The translations under genes and the position numbers were made by a program. The notes under the pieces were generated by a model. The model had not been told where the DNA came from. It saw only the letters and a program-made list of their open reading frames with translations, and did not search any database. From Flavonifractor sp. An92 (lineage in GTDB: Bacteria; Bacillota; Clostridia; Oscillospirales; Oscillospiraceae): a DNA stretch of 59,801 nucleotides. How positions within the stretch are numbered: the first letter of the stretch is position 1; the number at the start of each line of letters is the position of its first letter. The stretch is from NCBI RefSeq assembly GCF_002159175.1, contig NZ_NFGZ01000017.1, positions 1-59,801 of the forward strand, written 5' to 3'. Positions 46,761 through 55,585 of the stretch are shown one piece after another.

Positions 46761-48758
46761 TTACTTGGTGATGGTAAAGGAGCGGGTGATGGGCGCGGCC
46801 ATGTAGTTGCCGCCCAGGATGCAGACGGTGACCACATAGCTGCCGGGCTCAGTGGGAGGCGTGGTGGTGGAGGAGTAGACGCGCCACTTGCTGGTGAAGC
46901 CGGAGTACAGGTAGTGGACACTGCTCTGGTCCACGGTCACATCGCCGTTATAGCTGAGGGTGGCCTTGAAGTCGAAGGTCTTGGCCTGCTCGGCAGTAAG
47001 CTTGCCGTTCGGAATCTCTTTGTTCCAGGTGAGCTGGGAGCCGGAGAGATGCATCTTCACCAGCAGGAAGCCGATGCCCACGCCGGTCTCATAGTTCTGG
47101 TTGTCGGTGACGGCGGCCACGGTGTAGAGGCCCGCGCGGTTGGTGGGCTCGCCGAAGGCCACGCGAACGCTGTCGGCGATGCCGGGCAGGTTGTTGATGG
47201 TCTCCAGGATCTTGCCGAAGGTGCCGGTGTCGATGTTCAGCGTGTCCAGCAGGTCCAGCAGAGCCTGGGTGCTGAAGAGCTCCCGCAGCTCGCCCACGGT
47301 GACGCCTTCCTGCATCATCTGGGTCAGAGTCTTCTGGCCCGCCAGCTCCAGCGCACCGTCGATGAGATCCAGGAAGGCACTGTCAGCGTAGCGCTCGGGC
47401 AGGTCCAGATACAGCGCGGTGGTCACGTTGCTGGTGACACCGGCGTAGATGGTGTAGATGTCAAACTCGTCAGCGGGATCGGTGGTGATGAAGTCGGCGG
47501 GCAGGTCCTCATCAGTGTAGACGTTGGTGGAGTTGACCTTCACGGAAACCTTGGCCTTGTTGACGGTGACGGTGCCCTCCACCTCGCCGCAGGGCTTGTA
47601 ATCGGCGCTGCCCTTGAAGGAGATGCGGATCTGCTGGTTCTCGCCCGCGCCCATCTGGGGGTAGGTGGCCCAGTTGATGTTGCCGGTGTCGTAGCTCTTG
47701 CCCTCGATGGGAACCCATTCGTTGATACCGGAATCGATGCCGCCGTCAAAGAGGACGGCTTCGGCGTAGTACTCGATGACGAAGTTGTCGGCGGTCAGGG
47801 TGCCCTTGTCGGGCAGGGTGGAGGCGTCCCAGTCGATGACATTGTCCAGGATGGCCTGCTCCATGACGTCGGCGTCCATGTTGTAGGTGAAGGACGCGCC
47901 CTCTTTGAGGACCACATTACTCTGGATGCGATTGTCAATGACGTTGACAGTGGTCTCCTTAGAGACACCATAGTAACTATTGTTTTCCGCATAAGAAATG
48001 CGGATCTTCTGGTTTTCACCCACGGTCATACCGGGGTAAGTCAGCCCGGCGTTTTTTCCGCCCTCCAGAGGCATCCACGCTTTTCCAAGGCTACCCAGGG
48101 AGCCGGACTTGGCTTCGGCGTAGTACTCAATGTTCACGTCGTCCACGGTCAGCTCGGGGGTGGTGGAGGCCACCGCAGCAGCGAAGATGTTCTCACGCAG
48201 GGCATCATAGTTGACGGAGGTATCCTTGTTGTAGGGCAGAGCCACAGAGCAGCCCTGGTTCAGGGTGATGCTGGAGGACAGCTTGGCGGCCTTGGTCAGG
48301 GTGACGACAGTTTCAGGATCATTGGCCAGGCGGACCTGATAGTCGCCATTAGCTGCCTCTGTCAAAGCCGGATAGGTATAGGTATAATTAAAAACTTCTT
48401 TATAGTCCTCGGTAAAGCTGTGAAGGGGGCCAAACATTTCATTGCCCCAGACCGTAACTCCGACTTTCTTCGTCCAGCCTTCACGCTCATACTCCCATTC
48501 CAGGCTCTGGGGGTCAATGCCCTCAGGGTTGACGACCAGAGCGTCAAACAGGGCCTGCTTCACGGTGGCCTCGTTCGCACCGGCGGGGATCACGACATTT
48601 TCAGCGCTCTGGAGCTGGATGTCAGACGGCGCGACGGCCTGCTCGGTCACCTGGGTGGTTTCCACCTCGGCGGCCAGCGCGGTGAGGGCACAGCCCTGCA
48701 CCAGGGTGAGGGCGGCCAGAAGCCCGGCCAGTCCTCTGCGGAAATTGGTGTGTTTCAT
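46761..48758 (-). CDS. Secreted surface protein with three Ig-like/adhesin repeats
   Basis: The 665-residue protein has a signal peptide (MKHTNFRRGLAGLLAALTLV...ALA, cleavage near residue 30). It contains three related repeats of about 110 residues: one around IDPQSLEWEYE, the second with LTVDDVNIEYYAEA and KAWMPLEGG, the third with LTADNFVIEYYAEA and NEWVPIEGK. Repeats two and three each end in GENQ(K/Q)IRIS plus a VTV strand. A helical segment (about 440-520) and a final beta domain (LTWNKEIPNGKLTAEQA) follow. No LPXTG or SLH anchor is visible. Similar repeat proteins occur in large Oscillospiraceae surface proteins. It has its own promoter. Confidence 0.82.
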   Translation of the reverse strand: MKHTNFRRGLAGLLAALTLVQGCALTALAAEVETTQVTEQAVAPSDIQLQSAENVVIPAGANEATVKQALFDALVVNPEGIDPQSLEWEYEREGWTKKVGVTVWGNEMFGPLHSFTEDYKEVFNYTYTYPALTEAANGDYQVRLANDPETVVTLTKAAKLSSSITLNQGCSVALPYNKDTSVNYDALRENIFAAAVASTTPELTVDDVNIEYYAEAKSGSLGSLGKAWMPLEGGKNAGLTYPGMTVGENQKIRISYAENNSYYGVSKETTVNVIDNRIQSNVVLKEGASFTYNMDADVMEQAILDNVIDWDASTLPDKGTLTADNFVIEYYAEAVLFDGGIDSGINEWVPIEGKSYDTGNINWATYPQMGAGENQQIRISFKGSADYKPCGEVEGTVTVNKAKVSVKVNSTNVYTDEDLPADFITTDPADEFDIYTIYAGVTSNVTTALYLDLPERYADSAFLDLIDGALELAGQKTLTQMMQEGVTVGELRELFSTQALLDLLDTLNIDTGTFGKILETINNLPGIADSVRVAFGEPTNRAGLYTVAAVTDNQNYETGVGIGFLLVKMHLSGSQLTWNKEIPNGKLTAEQAKTFDFKATLSYNGDVTVDQSSVHYLYSGFTSKWRVYSSTTTPPTEPGSYVVTVCILGGNYMAAPITRSFTITK

Positions 48759-48802
48759 GGATATCCCTCTCTCTCATTCAAATCCTCTCAGAAGAGATGA
48801 AA

Positions 48803-48830
48803 ACGCCGCGGAGAGGTCTCCGCGGCGCTC
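48803..48830 (-). other. Hairpin in the 5' leader of the secreted protein gene
   Basis: GCCGCGGAGA/TCTCCGCGGC, with AAAA on the left reading as TTTT on the minus strand, lies just downstream of the promoter at 48839-48867. It could be a leaky terminator (attenuator) inside the leader or, less likely, the distant terminator of thiI. Confidence 0.6.
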
Positions 48831-48838
48831 CAGGGGAC

Positions 48839-48867
48839 ATTATAAAAGGGACATACGGCAAAAGCAA
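48839..48867 (-). promoter_or_regulatory. Sigma-A promoter of the secreted protein gene
   Basis: TTGCTT and TATAAT are spaced by 17 bases on the minus strand. Upstream (48913-48945) AAGTAAC occurs twice and GGTTAC once, possible operator sequences. Confidence 0.75.
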
Positions 48868-48961
48868 TACAAATAGGATAAGTTCTTAAGAAAAATAGGA
48901 AGAAATCCAGCCAAAGTAACACGAAAAGTAACAAAAACGGTTACAAATTCGAGCGGGTGAC

Positions 48962-50134
48962 TTAAGGCTCGATCTTGATGCGCTCGATGCCGTCCACGGC
49001 GGCCTTCACCATGGCGTCGATGTTCAGCACGGCCTCGGCGGCCTCCACCTCGCCGGGCAGGGGGCGCAGGCGGGGGTGGCGGGGGGTAAAGACGGTGCAG
49101 CAGTCCTCATAGGGCAGGATGGAGGTCTCGAAGGTGTTGATCTTCCGGGCGATGGTGACGATCTCCTCCTTGTCCATGCCCACCACCGGGCGCAGCACCG
49201 GCAGCGAGCAGGCCCCGCCGGTGAGCTTCATGGCCTCCATGGTCTGGCTGGCCACCTGGCCCAGGCTCTCGCCGGTGACGATGGCCCCGGCCTTGATGCG
49301 CAGGGCCACCTTCTCGGCAATGCGCATCATGAAGCGGCGCATGAGGATGGTAAAGAGCTCCTCGGGACACTTGCGGCGCAGCTCTTCCTGGATGGCGGTG
49401 AAGGGCACCACATGGACGATGAGCCGCCCGCACCAGGGGGTGAGGAGCTTGGCCAGGTCCAGCACCTTCTGCTTGGCCTCCTCGGAGGTGTAGGGGTAGG
49501 AGAAGAAGTGGACCATGTCCAGGGCCAGGCCCCGCTTGGCCATCATCCAGGAGGCCACCGGGGAGTCGATGCCGCCGGACAGCAGGCTCACGGCCCGGCC
49601 GTTGACCCCCACGGGCAGACCGCCGGCGCCGGGCTCCGGGTCGGCGTGGACGTAGGCGGCGTTCTCCCGCACCTCCAGATAGACGGTGAGCTCCGGGTGG
49701 TGCACGTCCACCTTCAGGTCGGGGTAGCGCTCGTCCAGCTCGCCGCCCACATACTGGGACAGCTGGATGGAGGTCATGGGGAAGGTCTTGTCGGCCCGCT
49801 TGGACTCCACCTTGAAGGTTTTGGCGGCGGAAAGCTTATCGCCCAGGTAGGAGCAGGCGGCCTCCACCATGGCGTCCTTGTCCTTGGGGCAGGCCAGGGC
49901 GCGGGACAGGCCCACCACGCCGAACAGGCGCTTCATGGCCTCCCACGCGCCGTCCAGGTCGCAGCTCTGGTCCATGGGTTCCACATAGAGGATGGACTGC
50001 TTGGAGTACACCCGGAAGCGGCCGCAGGGGCGCAGGAGGCGCTGGGCGTTGGCGATGAGCTTATCCTCAAAGGTATGGCGGTTCAGGCCCTTCAGGACCA
50101 GCTCCCCCAGCTTGAGCAGAATGATCTCTTCCAT
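48962..50134 (-). CDS. thiI: tRNA 4-thiouridine synthetase ThiI
   Basis: The 390-residue protein has the NFLD and THUMP region (YSKQSILYVEPMD and MTSIQLSQYVGGELDERYPDLKVDV in parts) and a PP-loop domain (LLSGGIDSPVASWMMAKRG). The GESLGQVASQTMEAM segment follows. There is no C-terminal rhodanese domain, as in Bacillus ThiI, so a dedicated cysteine desulfurase should supply sulfur. ThiI makes s4U8 in tRNA and in some bacteria the thiazole of thiamine. It starts at ATG 50134 with AGAGAGG upstream, 18 bases after the lipid kinase gene, probably in one transcript. Confidence 0.94.
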   Translation of the reverse strand: MEEIILLKLGELVLKGLNRHTFEDKLIANAQRLLRPCGRFRVYSKQSILYVEPMDQSCDLDGAWEAMKRLFGVVGLSRALACPKDKDAMVEAACSYLGDKLSAAKTFKVESKRADKTFPMTSIQLSQYVGGELDERYPDLKVDVHHPELTVYLEVRENAAYVHADPEPGAGGLPVGVNGRAVSLLSGGIDSPVASWMMAKRGLALDMVHFFSYPYTSEEAKQKVLDLAKLLTPWCGRLIVHVVPFTAIQEELRRKCPEELFTILMRRFMMRIAEKVALRIKAGAIVTGESLGQVASQTMEAMKLTGGACSLPVLRPVVGMDKEEIVTIARKINTFETSILPYEDCCTVFTPRHPRLRPLPGEVEAAEAVLNIDAMVKAAVDGIERIKIEP

Positions 50135-50152
50135 CAATAAAACCTCTCTCTT

Positions 50153-51049
50153 TTATTTTCTATATACGATATCCAGAGCCCGGGGCAGATTCTCGATCTC
50201 CGCCACCTTGTGGGCCCCGCCGAACTCCCCGTCCAGGGTCCAGGGCATCTCCTCCGCGCAGGTGACGGTGAGATGGCTGGTGTGGAAGGAGGTAACCGTC
50301 CCGCCCGCGGAGGCGGCATTGGCGGGCTGGACCAGGGTGGTCAGAAGGCTCTGGAGCTGGGCGGCGTTCTGGGGCTGGCGGATGAGCACCACCTCAAAGA
50401 GCCCGTCGTCCAGCTTGACTTCCCGCTCCGGCATACCCCGGAAGCCGCCCACCGACACGGTGTTGCTCACCATGCCGTAGAGGAACTCCCCCTCTTCCAC
50501 GCCGTTGTCGTGCTCCACCCGCAGCCGGTAGTGGGGCAGGGAGGCCAGCCGGGCCGCCCCCTCCAGCACATAGGCCAGGTGGCCGAACATGTTTTTAAAG
50601 GACTGCGGGGTGTCGTAGGCCACGTCGGTGAAGGCGCCGAAGGCGGCCACATAGACGAAGTAGTCCTGGTTGAATCGGCCGATGTCCACCGCCCGGGGCA
50701 CGCCTCCGGCGGCCGTCTCGGTTTTCCCGGCCACACTGCGGGGCAGGTGGAGGTTGCGGGAAAAGTCGTTGGTGGTGCCGGTGGGGAGATAACCCACAGC
50801 AGGCCGCTCCGGCAGGGCCATCAGGCCGGTGATCACCTCATGGAGGGTGCCGTCTCCGCCGCAGCACACCACCCGGTCAAAGCGCCCGCCCAGCTCCTCC
50901 GCGGCCCGGGTGGCGTCGGCCCGGCCCTGGGTGGGGTAGGCCGTCACCAGCCAGCCCGCCTTGGTGAAGGCGTCCAGGGCCTGGGACAGCCAGTGGAGGG
51001 CTTTGCCCTTTCCGGCGTGGGGGTTGTAGATATACAGCAGGGATCTCAT
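50153..51049 (-). CDS. Diacylglycerol/lipid kinase family protein
   Basis: The 298-residue protein has the DAGK catalytic fold: NPHAGKGKA near the N terminus, the glycine-rich CCGGDGTLHEV, and LPTGTTNDFSRNLHLP. The C-terminal half (VSVGGFRGMPEREVKLDDGLFEVVLIR) is as expected for YegS/DgkB-like enzymes. Such kinases phosphorylate diacylglycerol or related lipids, recycling it from lipoteichoic-acid synthesis in Gram-positives. The start at MRSLLYIYNPHAGKG has AGGAGG upstream. It is probably the first gene of a unit with thiI. Confidence 0.92.
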   Translation of the reverse strand: MRSLLYIYNPHAGKGKALHWLSQALDAFTKAGWLVTAYPTQGRADATRAAEELGGRFDRVVCCGGDGTLHEVITGLMALPERPAVGYLPTGTTNDFSRNLHLPRSVAGKTETAAGGVPRAVDIGRFNQDYFVYVAAFGAFTDVAYDTPQSFKNMFGHLAYVLEGAARLASLPHYRLRVEHDNGVEEGEFLYGMVSNTVSVGGFRGMPEREVKLDDGLFEVVLIRQPQNAAQLQSLLTTLVQPANAASAGGTVTSFHTSHLTVTCAEEMPWTLDGEFGGAHKVAEIENLPRALDIVYRK

Positions 51050-51122
51050 GGTGTTTCCGGCCTCCTGAGTGGGTGGTAGATCCTCGCCGGGGGATGGATG
51101 CCCCTGGCAGACAGTATTATAC

Positions 51123-51150
51123 ATTATACAAGAACGGGAGAAAAAAACAA
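51123..51150 (-). promoter_or_regulatory. Sigma-A promoter of the lipid kinase-thiI unit
   Basis: TTGTTT and TATAAT are separated by 16 bases on the minus strand. A second overlapping TATAAT lies seven bases further on. Confidence 0.7.
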
Positions 51151-51194
51151 CGTCATTTTGTAAACAAAAGGGCGGGATACGCCCCCGGGAGCTC

Positions 51195-51223
51195 TTGCAA
51201 TCCGGACGAAAATTTATTACAAT
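51195..51223 (+). promoter_or_regulatory. Sigma-A promoter of azlCD
   Basis: TTGCAA and TACAAT are separated by 17 bases. The leader to azlC is about 160 bases and holds a CCGCCGGG/CCCGGCGG hairpin (about 51332-51354) without a T-tract. Confidence 0.72.
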
Positions 51224-51387
51224 GGATCCAATGCGCAAGGGGAAGAAATGGGAAAAAACCGCTGCAATCGGGGGAGCATCTCCGCAAGAAACGGCTGTTT
51301 ATTCATTCTCTTGAAAATCCTTGCAAATCATTCCGCCGGGCCGGTACCCGGCGGGCCATCCTATTTCGTGTGAGAAGGGATACGATC

Positions 51388-52116
51388 ATGGACCGAAAAG
51401 CTCTGTCCGCGGCCTTTCCGGTGACCGTCCCGGTGCTGATGGGGTATCTGGCCATCGGCATGGCCTTCGGCTTTATGCTCCAGGCCGTGGGGTACAATTT
51501 CATCTGGGCGTTTTTTATGAGCCTGTCCATCTACGCCGGGTCGGGCCAGTACCTGGGCGTGAGCCTGCTGAGCACCGGCGCCACCCTGGGTACGGTGGCG
51601 CTGATGACCCTCATCATCAATTTCCGCCATCTGGTCTACGGCCTGTCCATGCTGGAGAAGTTCCGGGGTATGGGCATCCGGAAGCTCTACATGATCTTCT
51701 CCCTCACCGACGAGACCTATGCCCTGCTCAGCTCGGCCCAGGCCCCGGTAGGGGTGAATCCCCGGAATTTCTACTTTGCCATCGCCCTGCTGGACCAGTC
51801 CTACTGGATCCTGGGCTCGGTGATCGGCGCGGTGGCGGGGGCGGTGATCCCCATCGACACCACCGGCATTGATTTTGCCATGACGGCCCTCTTCGTGGTC
51901 ATCGCCGTGGAGCAGTGGGAGACCTACCGCTCCCATCTGCCGGCGGTGCTGGGGGCCGTGGCCACGCTGATGAGCCTGCTGCTGGTGGGGGCGGAGAACA
52001 TGCTCCTCCCCGCCCTGGCCATCATCGTGGTGGCGCTGCTCCTGCTGCGGGAGCGGCTGGATGACAAGGGGACCCAGGCGCCCCAGACGGACGGAGAGGA
52101 GGATGCGGTATGTTGA
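51388..52116 (+). CDS. azlC: Branched-chain amino-acid exporter large subunit AzlC
   Basis: The 242-residue integral membrane protein of the AzlC/YgaZ family pairs with AzlD to export branched-chain amino acids or analogues. Seen are FPVTVPVLMGYLAIGMAFGF, the SIYAGSGQYLGVSLL segment, LIINFRHLVYGLSM and DETYALL, followed by several further spans. GAAGGGA precedes the ATG. The stop overlaps the azlD start (ATGTTGA). Its long leader suggests regulation, but no T-box or known riboswitch element was found. Confidence 0.93.
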   Translation: MDRKALSAAFPVTVPVLMGYLAIGMAFGFMLQAVGYNFIWAFFMSLSIYAGSGQYLGVSLLSTGATLGTVALMTLIINFRHLVYGLSMLEKFRGMGIRKLYMIFSLTDETYALLSSAQAPVGVNPRNFYFAIALLDQSYWILGSVIGAVAGAVIPIDTTGIDFAMTALFVVIAVEQWETYRSHLPAVLGAVATLMSLLLVGAENMLLPALAIIVVALLLLRERLDDKGTQAPQTDGEEDAVC

Positions 52117-52478
52117 CCCCCATGCAGGCGGTGGTCTCCATCGCGGTGATGGCGGTGGTGACCTTTCTGACCCGCGCGCTCCCCTTCCTACTCTTCGACC
52201 GGGGAAGCCATCCCCCCAAGCTGGTGCTCTACCTGGGCCGGGTGCTGCCTCCGGCCATCATCGCCATGCTCATCGTCTACTGCCTGCGGGGGGTGTCCTT
52301 CGCCGGGCTGGAGAGCTGGCTGCCGCCCCTGCTGGCGGTGGTGCTGGTGGTGGTCCTCCACCTGTGGAGACACAACAATCTCCTGTCCATTTTCGGCGGG
52401 ACCGTCTTTTATATGGTCCTGATCCAGGCGGTGGACTGGCAGGCGGTGGAGAACACCGTTCTGGTCTTTTTCAACTGA
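52110..52478 (+). CDS. azlD: Branched-chain amino-acid exporter small subunit AzlD
   Basis: The 122-residue protein has about four membrane spans with the AzlD pattern VTFLTRALPFLLFDRG near the N terminus, LGRVLPPAIIAMLIVYCLR in the middle and a C-terminal GGTVFYMVLIQ. It is translated from an ATG overlapping the end of azlC, as expected for a two-subunit transporter. A strong terminator follows. Confidence 0.92.
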   Translation: MLTPMQAVVSIAVMAVVTFLTRALPFLLFDRGSHPPKLVLYLGRVLPPAIIAMLIVYCLRGVSFAGLESWLPPLLAVVLVVVLHLWRHNNLLSIFGGTVFYMVLIQAVDWQAVENTVLVFFN

Positions 52479-52496
52479 AACAGAGCCCCGCTCCAA

Positions 52497-52528
52497 GGGC
52501 GCGCCGCATGCCGCGGCGCGCCCTTTTT
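52497..52528 (+). terminator. Terminator of azlCD
   Basis: GGGCGCGCCGC/GCGGCGCGCCC is followed by five T, 18 bases after the azlD stop. Confidence 0.88.
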
Positions 52529-52691
52529 CCATGCCGCCGCCCCGGCGGGTCCGGGGAGAAAAAGGGGCGTTTTTCGGCGAACCTTTAGGGCTTCAATACA
52601 AGAAATAGGTCGCAACCGAAATTAAGAGTGGTCAAAATAGACAAAACTAAAAAACTATTTTAGTGACAATAAAAAATTTTTAGATTTCGTC

Positions 52692-52719
52692 TTGACTTCT
52701 CATTTCAGTATGGTATGAT
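52692..52719 (+). promoter_or_regulatory. Promoter of the diaminopropionate/YgeW cluster
   Basis: TTGACT and TATGAT are spaced by 16 bases. The preceding 110 bases are unusually AT-rich for this genome and include an inverted repeat ACTAAAA/TTTTAGT (about 52644-52663), a possible regulator site. Confidence 0.7.
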
Positions 52720-52788
52720 GGTCTCAGCGAGCGGGCGGACAGGCCCGCAAAAAGGATCTCTTAAATTTTTACGGAGGCGAGAAGTAAA

Positions 52789-54039
52789 ATGGAGATGGAA
52801 CAGATCAAATGGGTACGCAATGAGCTGCCCAAGAGCGACGACAAGTGGCTCGACGTGATGTCTCTGGAGAACGTGGCCAAGGCCCGCGCTTTCCACCGCA
52901 GCTTCCCCCAGTATTCCATCACTCCCCTGGACAACCTGAAGGGTATGGCCAATTACATGGGCGTGGCCGGCGTGTATGTGAAGAATGAGTCCTACCGCTT
53001 CGGTCTGAACGCGTTCAAGGTGCTGGGCGGCTCCTTCGCCATGGCCCGCTACATCGCCCAGAAGACCGGCAAGGACGTCAGCGAGATGACCTATGACTAC
53101 CTGACCAGCCAGCAGCTGAAGGACGAGTTTGGTCAGGCCACCTTCTTCACCGCCACCGACGGCAACCACGGCCGCGGCGTGGCCTGGGCTGCCAAGAAGC
53201 TGGGCCAGAAGGCCGTTGTCCACATGCCCAAGGGCAGCGTCAAGAGCCGCTTCGACAACATCGCCAAGGAGGGCGCCACCGTCACCATCGAGGAGGTCAA
53301 CTACGACGATTGCGTGCGTATGGCCGCCGCCGAGGCGGACGCCTGCGAGAACGGCGTCATCGTCCAGGACACCGCCTGGGAGGGCTACGAGGACATCCCC
53401 TCCTGGATCATGCAGGGCTACGGCACCATGGCCAGCGAGGCCGCCGAGCAGCTGCGCCAGATCGGCGTGAACCGCCCCACCCACATCTTCGTCCAGGCCG
53501 GCGTGGGCTCCCTGGCCGGCGCGGTGCAGGGCTACTTCGCCAACCTCTTCCCCAACGATCCTCCCAAGGTCGTCATCATGGAGACCGCCGCTGCCGACTG
53601 CCTGTATAAGGGTGCTGTGGCCAAGGACGGCGATCCCCGCATCGTCACCGGCGACCTGACCACCATCATGGCTGGCCTGGCCTGCGGCGAGCCCAACATC
53701 ATCGGCTGGGACATCCTGCGCAACCACTCCGCCGCCTTCACCTCCTGCCCCGACTGGGTCTCCGCCAAGGGTATGCGCATGCTGGCCAACCCCGTGCACG
53801 GCGACCCCGTGGTCATCTCCGGCGAGTCCGGCGCTGTGGGCATGGGCTGCCTGGACGCCATCATGCACGACGAACAGTACAAGGAGCTGCGTGACTACCT
53901 GGGCCTGGACCGCTTCAGCCAGGTGCTCATGATCTCCACCGAGGGCGACACCGACCCCGAGAAGTACCGCCGCATCGTGTGGGACGGCGAGGTGTGCACC
54001 GACACCACCCCCATGGGCCACGTCGAGTCCAAGAGCTAA
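52789..54039 (+). CDS. dpaL: Diaminopropionate ammonia-lyase (YgeX)
   Basis: The 416-residue PLP enzyme converts 2,3-diaminopropionate to pyruvate and two ammonia. It aligns closely with E. coli YgeX as I recall it. The PLP lysine is K77 in RFGLNAFKVLGG, the catalytic aspartate region is TATDGNHGRGVAWAAKKLG (D124), and VQDTAWEGYEDIPSWIMQGY is diagnostic. The phosphate-binding glycine loop is QAGVGSLAGAVQG, and GESGAVGMG lies near the end. GGAGG is 11 bases before the ATG. It heads the cluster that continues with ygeY, ygeW and carbamate kinase. Confidence 0.95.
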   Translation: MEMEQIKWVRNELPKSDDKWLDVMSLENVAKARAFHRSFPQYSITPLDNLKGMANYMGVAGVYVKNESYRFGLNAFKVLGGSFAMARYIAQKTGKDVSEMTYDYLTSQQLKDEFGQATFFTATDGNHGRGVAWAAKKLGQKAVVHMPKGSVKSRFDNIAKEGATVTIEEVNYDDCVRMAAAEADACENGVIVQDTAWEGYEDIPSWIMQGYGTMASEAAEQLRQIGVNRPTHIFVQAGVGSLAGAVQGYFANLFPNDPPKVVIMETAAADCLYKGAVAKDGDPRIVTGDLTTIMAGLACGEPNIIGWDILRNHSAAFTSCPDWVSAKGMRMLANPVHGDPVVISGESGAVGMGCLDAIMHDEQYKELRDYLGLDRFSQVLMISTEGDTDPEKYRRIVWDGEVCTDTTPMGHVESKS

Positions 54040-54093
54040 AACACTGCGGAAGGCATCCGCAAAAAAATAACAGATAAAATGGAGGAATCAGCA

Positions 54094-55485
54094 ATGGATT
54101 TCGAAAAGATCAAAGCTGCTGCCGAAGGTTATAAGGCTGACATGACCCGCTTCCTGCGCGACATGATCTCCCATCCCAGCGAGAGCTGCGAGGAGAAGGA
54201 AGTCGTCGCCTGCATCAAGGCTGAGATGGAGAAGCTGGGCTATGACGAGGTTGAGGTCGACGGCCTGGGCAACATCATCGGCTGGATGGGCAAGGGCGAC
54301 AAGATCATCGCTTTCGACTCCCACATCGACACCGTCGGCATCGGCAACATCAACAACTGGGAGCACGACCCCTACAAGGGCTACGAGGATGACGAGGTCA
54401 TCTACGGCCGCGGCGGTTCCGACCAGGAGGGCGGCATGGCTTCCGCCACCTACGGCGCCAAGATCATGAAGGACCTGGGCCTGATCCCCGAGGGCTACAA
54501 GATCATGGTCGTCGGCTCCGTGCAGGAAGAGGACTGCGACGGCATGTGCTGGCAGTACATCGTCAACAAGTTCTTCCCCGCCAAGGGCATCAAGAAGGAG
54601 CAGGTCGAGTTCGTGGTCTCCACCGAGCCCACCGACGGCGGCATCTATCGCGGCCACCGCGGCCGTATGGAGATCCGCGTGGACGTGAAGGGCGTGTCCT
54701 GCCACGGCTCCGCCCCCGAGCGCGGCGATAACGCCATCTACAAGATGGCCGACATTCTCCAGGATGTCCGCGCCCTGAACGAGAACGACGACGCCGACTC
54801 CACCGAGATCAAGGGCCTCGTGAAGATGCTCAACCCCAAGTACAACCCCGAGCACTACGAGGATGCCCGCTTCCTGGGCCGCGGCACCTGCACCACCTCC
54901 CAGATCTTCTACACCTCCCCCAGCCGCTGCGCTGTGGCTGACTCCTGCTCCATCTCCATCGACCGCCGCATGACCGCCGGCGAGACCTGGGATTCCTGCC
55001 TGGAGGAGATCCGTCAGCTGCCCCACGTCAAGCAGTACGGCGACGACGTGAAGGTCTCCATGTACATGTACGACCGTCCCTCCTGGACCGGCGAGGTCTA
55101 TGAGACCGAGGCCTACTTCCCCACCTGGATCAACAAGGAAAACGCCGCTCACGTTCAGGCTCTGGCCGACGCCCACCACGCCCTGTTCGGCGAGGAGCGC
55201 ATCGGGCCCGACGGCGCCATGCACCTGCGTCACCGTCCTCTGATCGACAAGTGGACCTTCTCCACCAACGGCGTTGCCATCCAGGGCCGTTACGGCATCC
55301 CCTGCGTGGGCTTCGGCCCCGGCGCTGAGTCTCAGGCTCACGCCCCCAACGAGATCACCTGGAAGAAGGACCTGGTGTCCTGCGCCGCCCTGTACGCCGC
55401 CGTGCCCGGCCTGTACAAGGAGGAGAACAAGACCGCTGACGTGACCCAGTTCCGCGCCGGCAAGACCAACAACGACATTAAGTAA
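54094..55485 (+). CDS. ygeY: YgeY family M20-type hydrolase
   Basis: The 463-residue zinc hydrolase of the M20 (ArgE/DapE) superfamily matches YgeY, sometimes labelled a selenium-metabolism hydrolase. Metal ligands visible are H77 and D79 (DSHIDTVG), D110 ([10 protein letters not shown]), the E145/E146 pair (QEEDCDG) and a late histidine (HLRHRP region). E. coli ygeW-ygeX-ygeY are neighbours, as here. Published work on gut anaerobes links these genes to anaerobic purine/urate breakdown, where a YgeY-type step would release diaminopropionate or a ureido precursor. The exact substrate is not provable from sequence. Start at MDFEKIKAA with GGAGGA upstream. Confidence 0.92.
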   Translation: MDFEKIKAAAEGYKADMTRFLRDMISHPSESCEEKEVVACIKAEMEKLGYDEVEVDGLGNIIGWMGKGDKIIAFDSHIDTVGIGNINNWEHDPYKGYEDDEVIYGRGGSDQEGGMASATYGAKIMKDLGLIPEGYKIMVVGSVQEEDCDGMCWQYIVNKFFPAKGIKKEQVEFVVSTEPTDGGIYRGHRGRMEIRVDVKGVSCHGSAPERGDNAIYKMADILQDVRALNENDDADSTEIKGLVKMLNPKYNPEHYEDARFLGRGTCTTSQIFYTSPSRCAVADSCSISIDRRMTAGETWDSCLEEIRQLPHVKQYGDDVKVSMYMYDRPSWTGEVYETEAYFPTWINKENAAHVQALADAHHALFGEERIGPDGAMHLRHRPLIDKWTFSTNGVAIQGRYGIPCVGFGPGAESQAHAPNEITWKKDLVSCAALYAAVPGLYKEENKTADVTQFRAGKTNNDIK

Positions 55486-55585
55486 GTAACCCCCTTTCCA
55501 TCGCGCTCTCTCCGCTCTGCGGAGCGGAGAGGGCGCACCCCCAAACCGAATGGAATTCAAATCTGATATAAAGGAGATCATGACT

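Noticed and set aside
51050-51387. T-box or leucine-type leader upstream of azlC
   Set aside because: No AGGGTGG-type box, AGAGAG element or terminator with T-tract is present.
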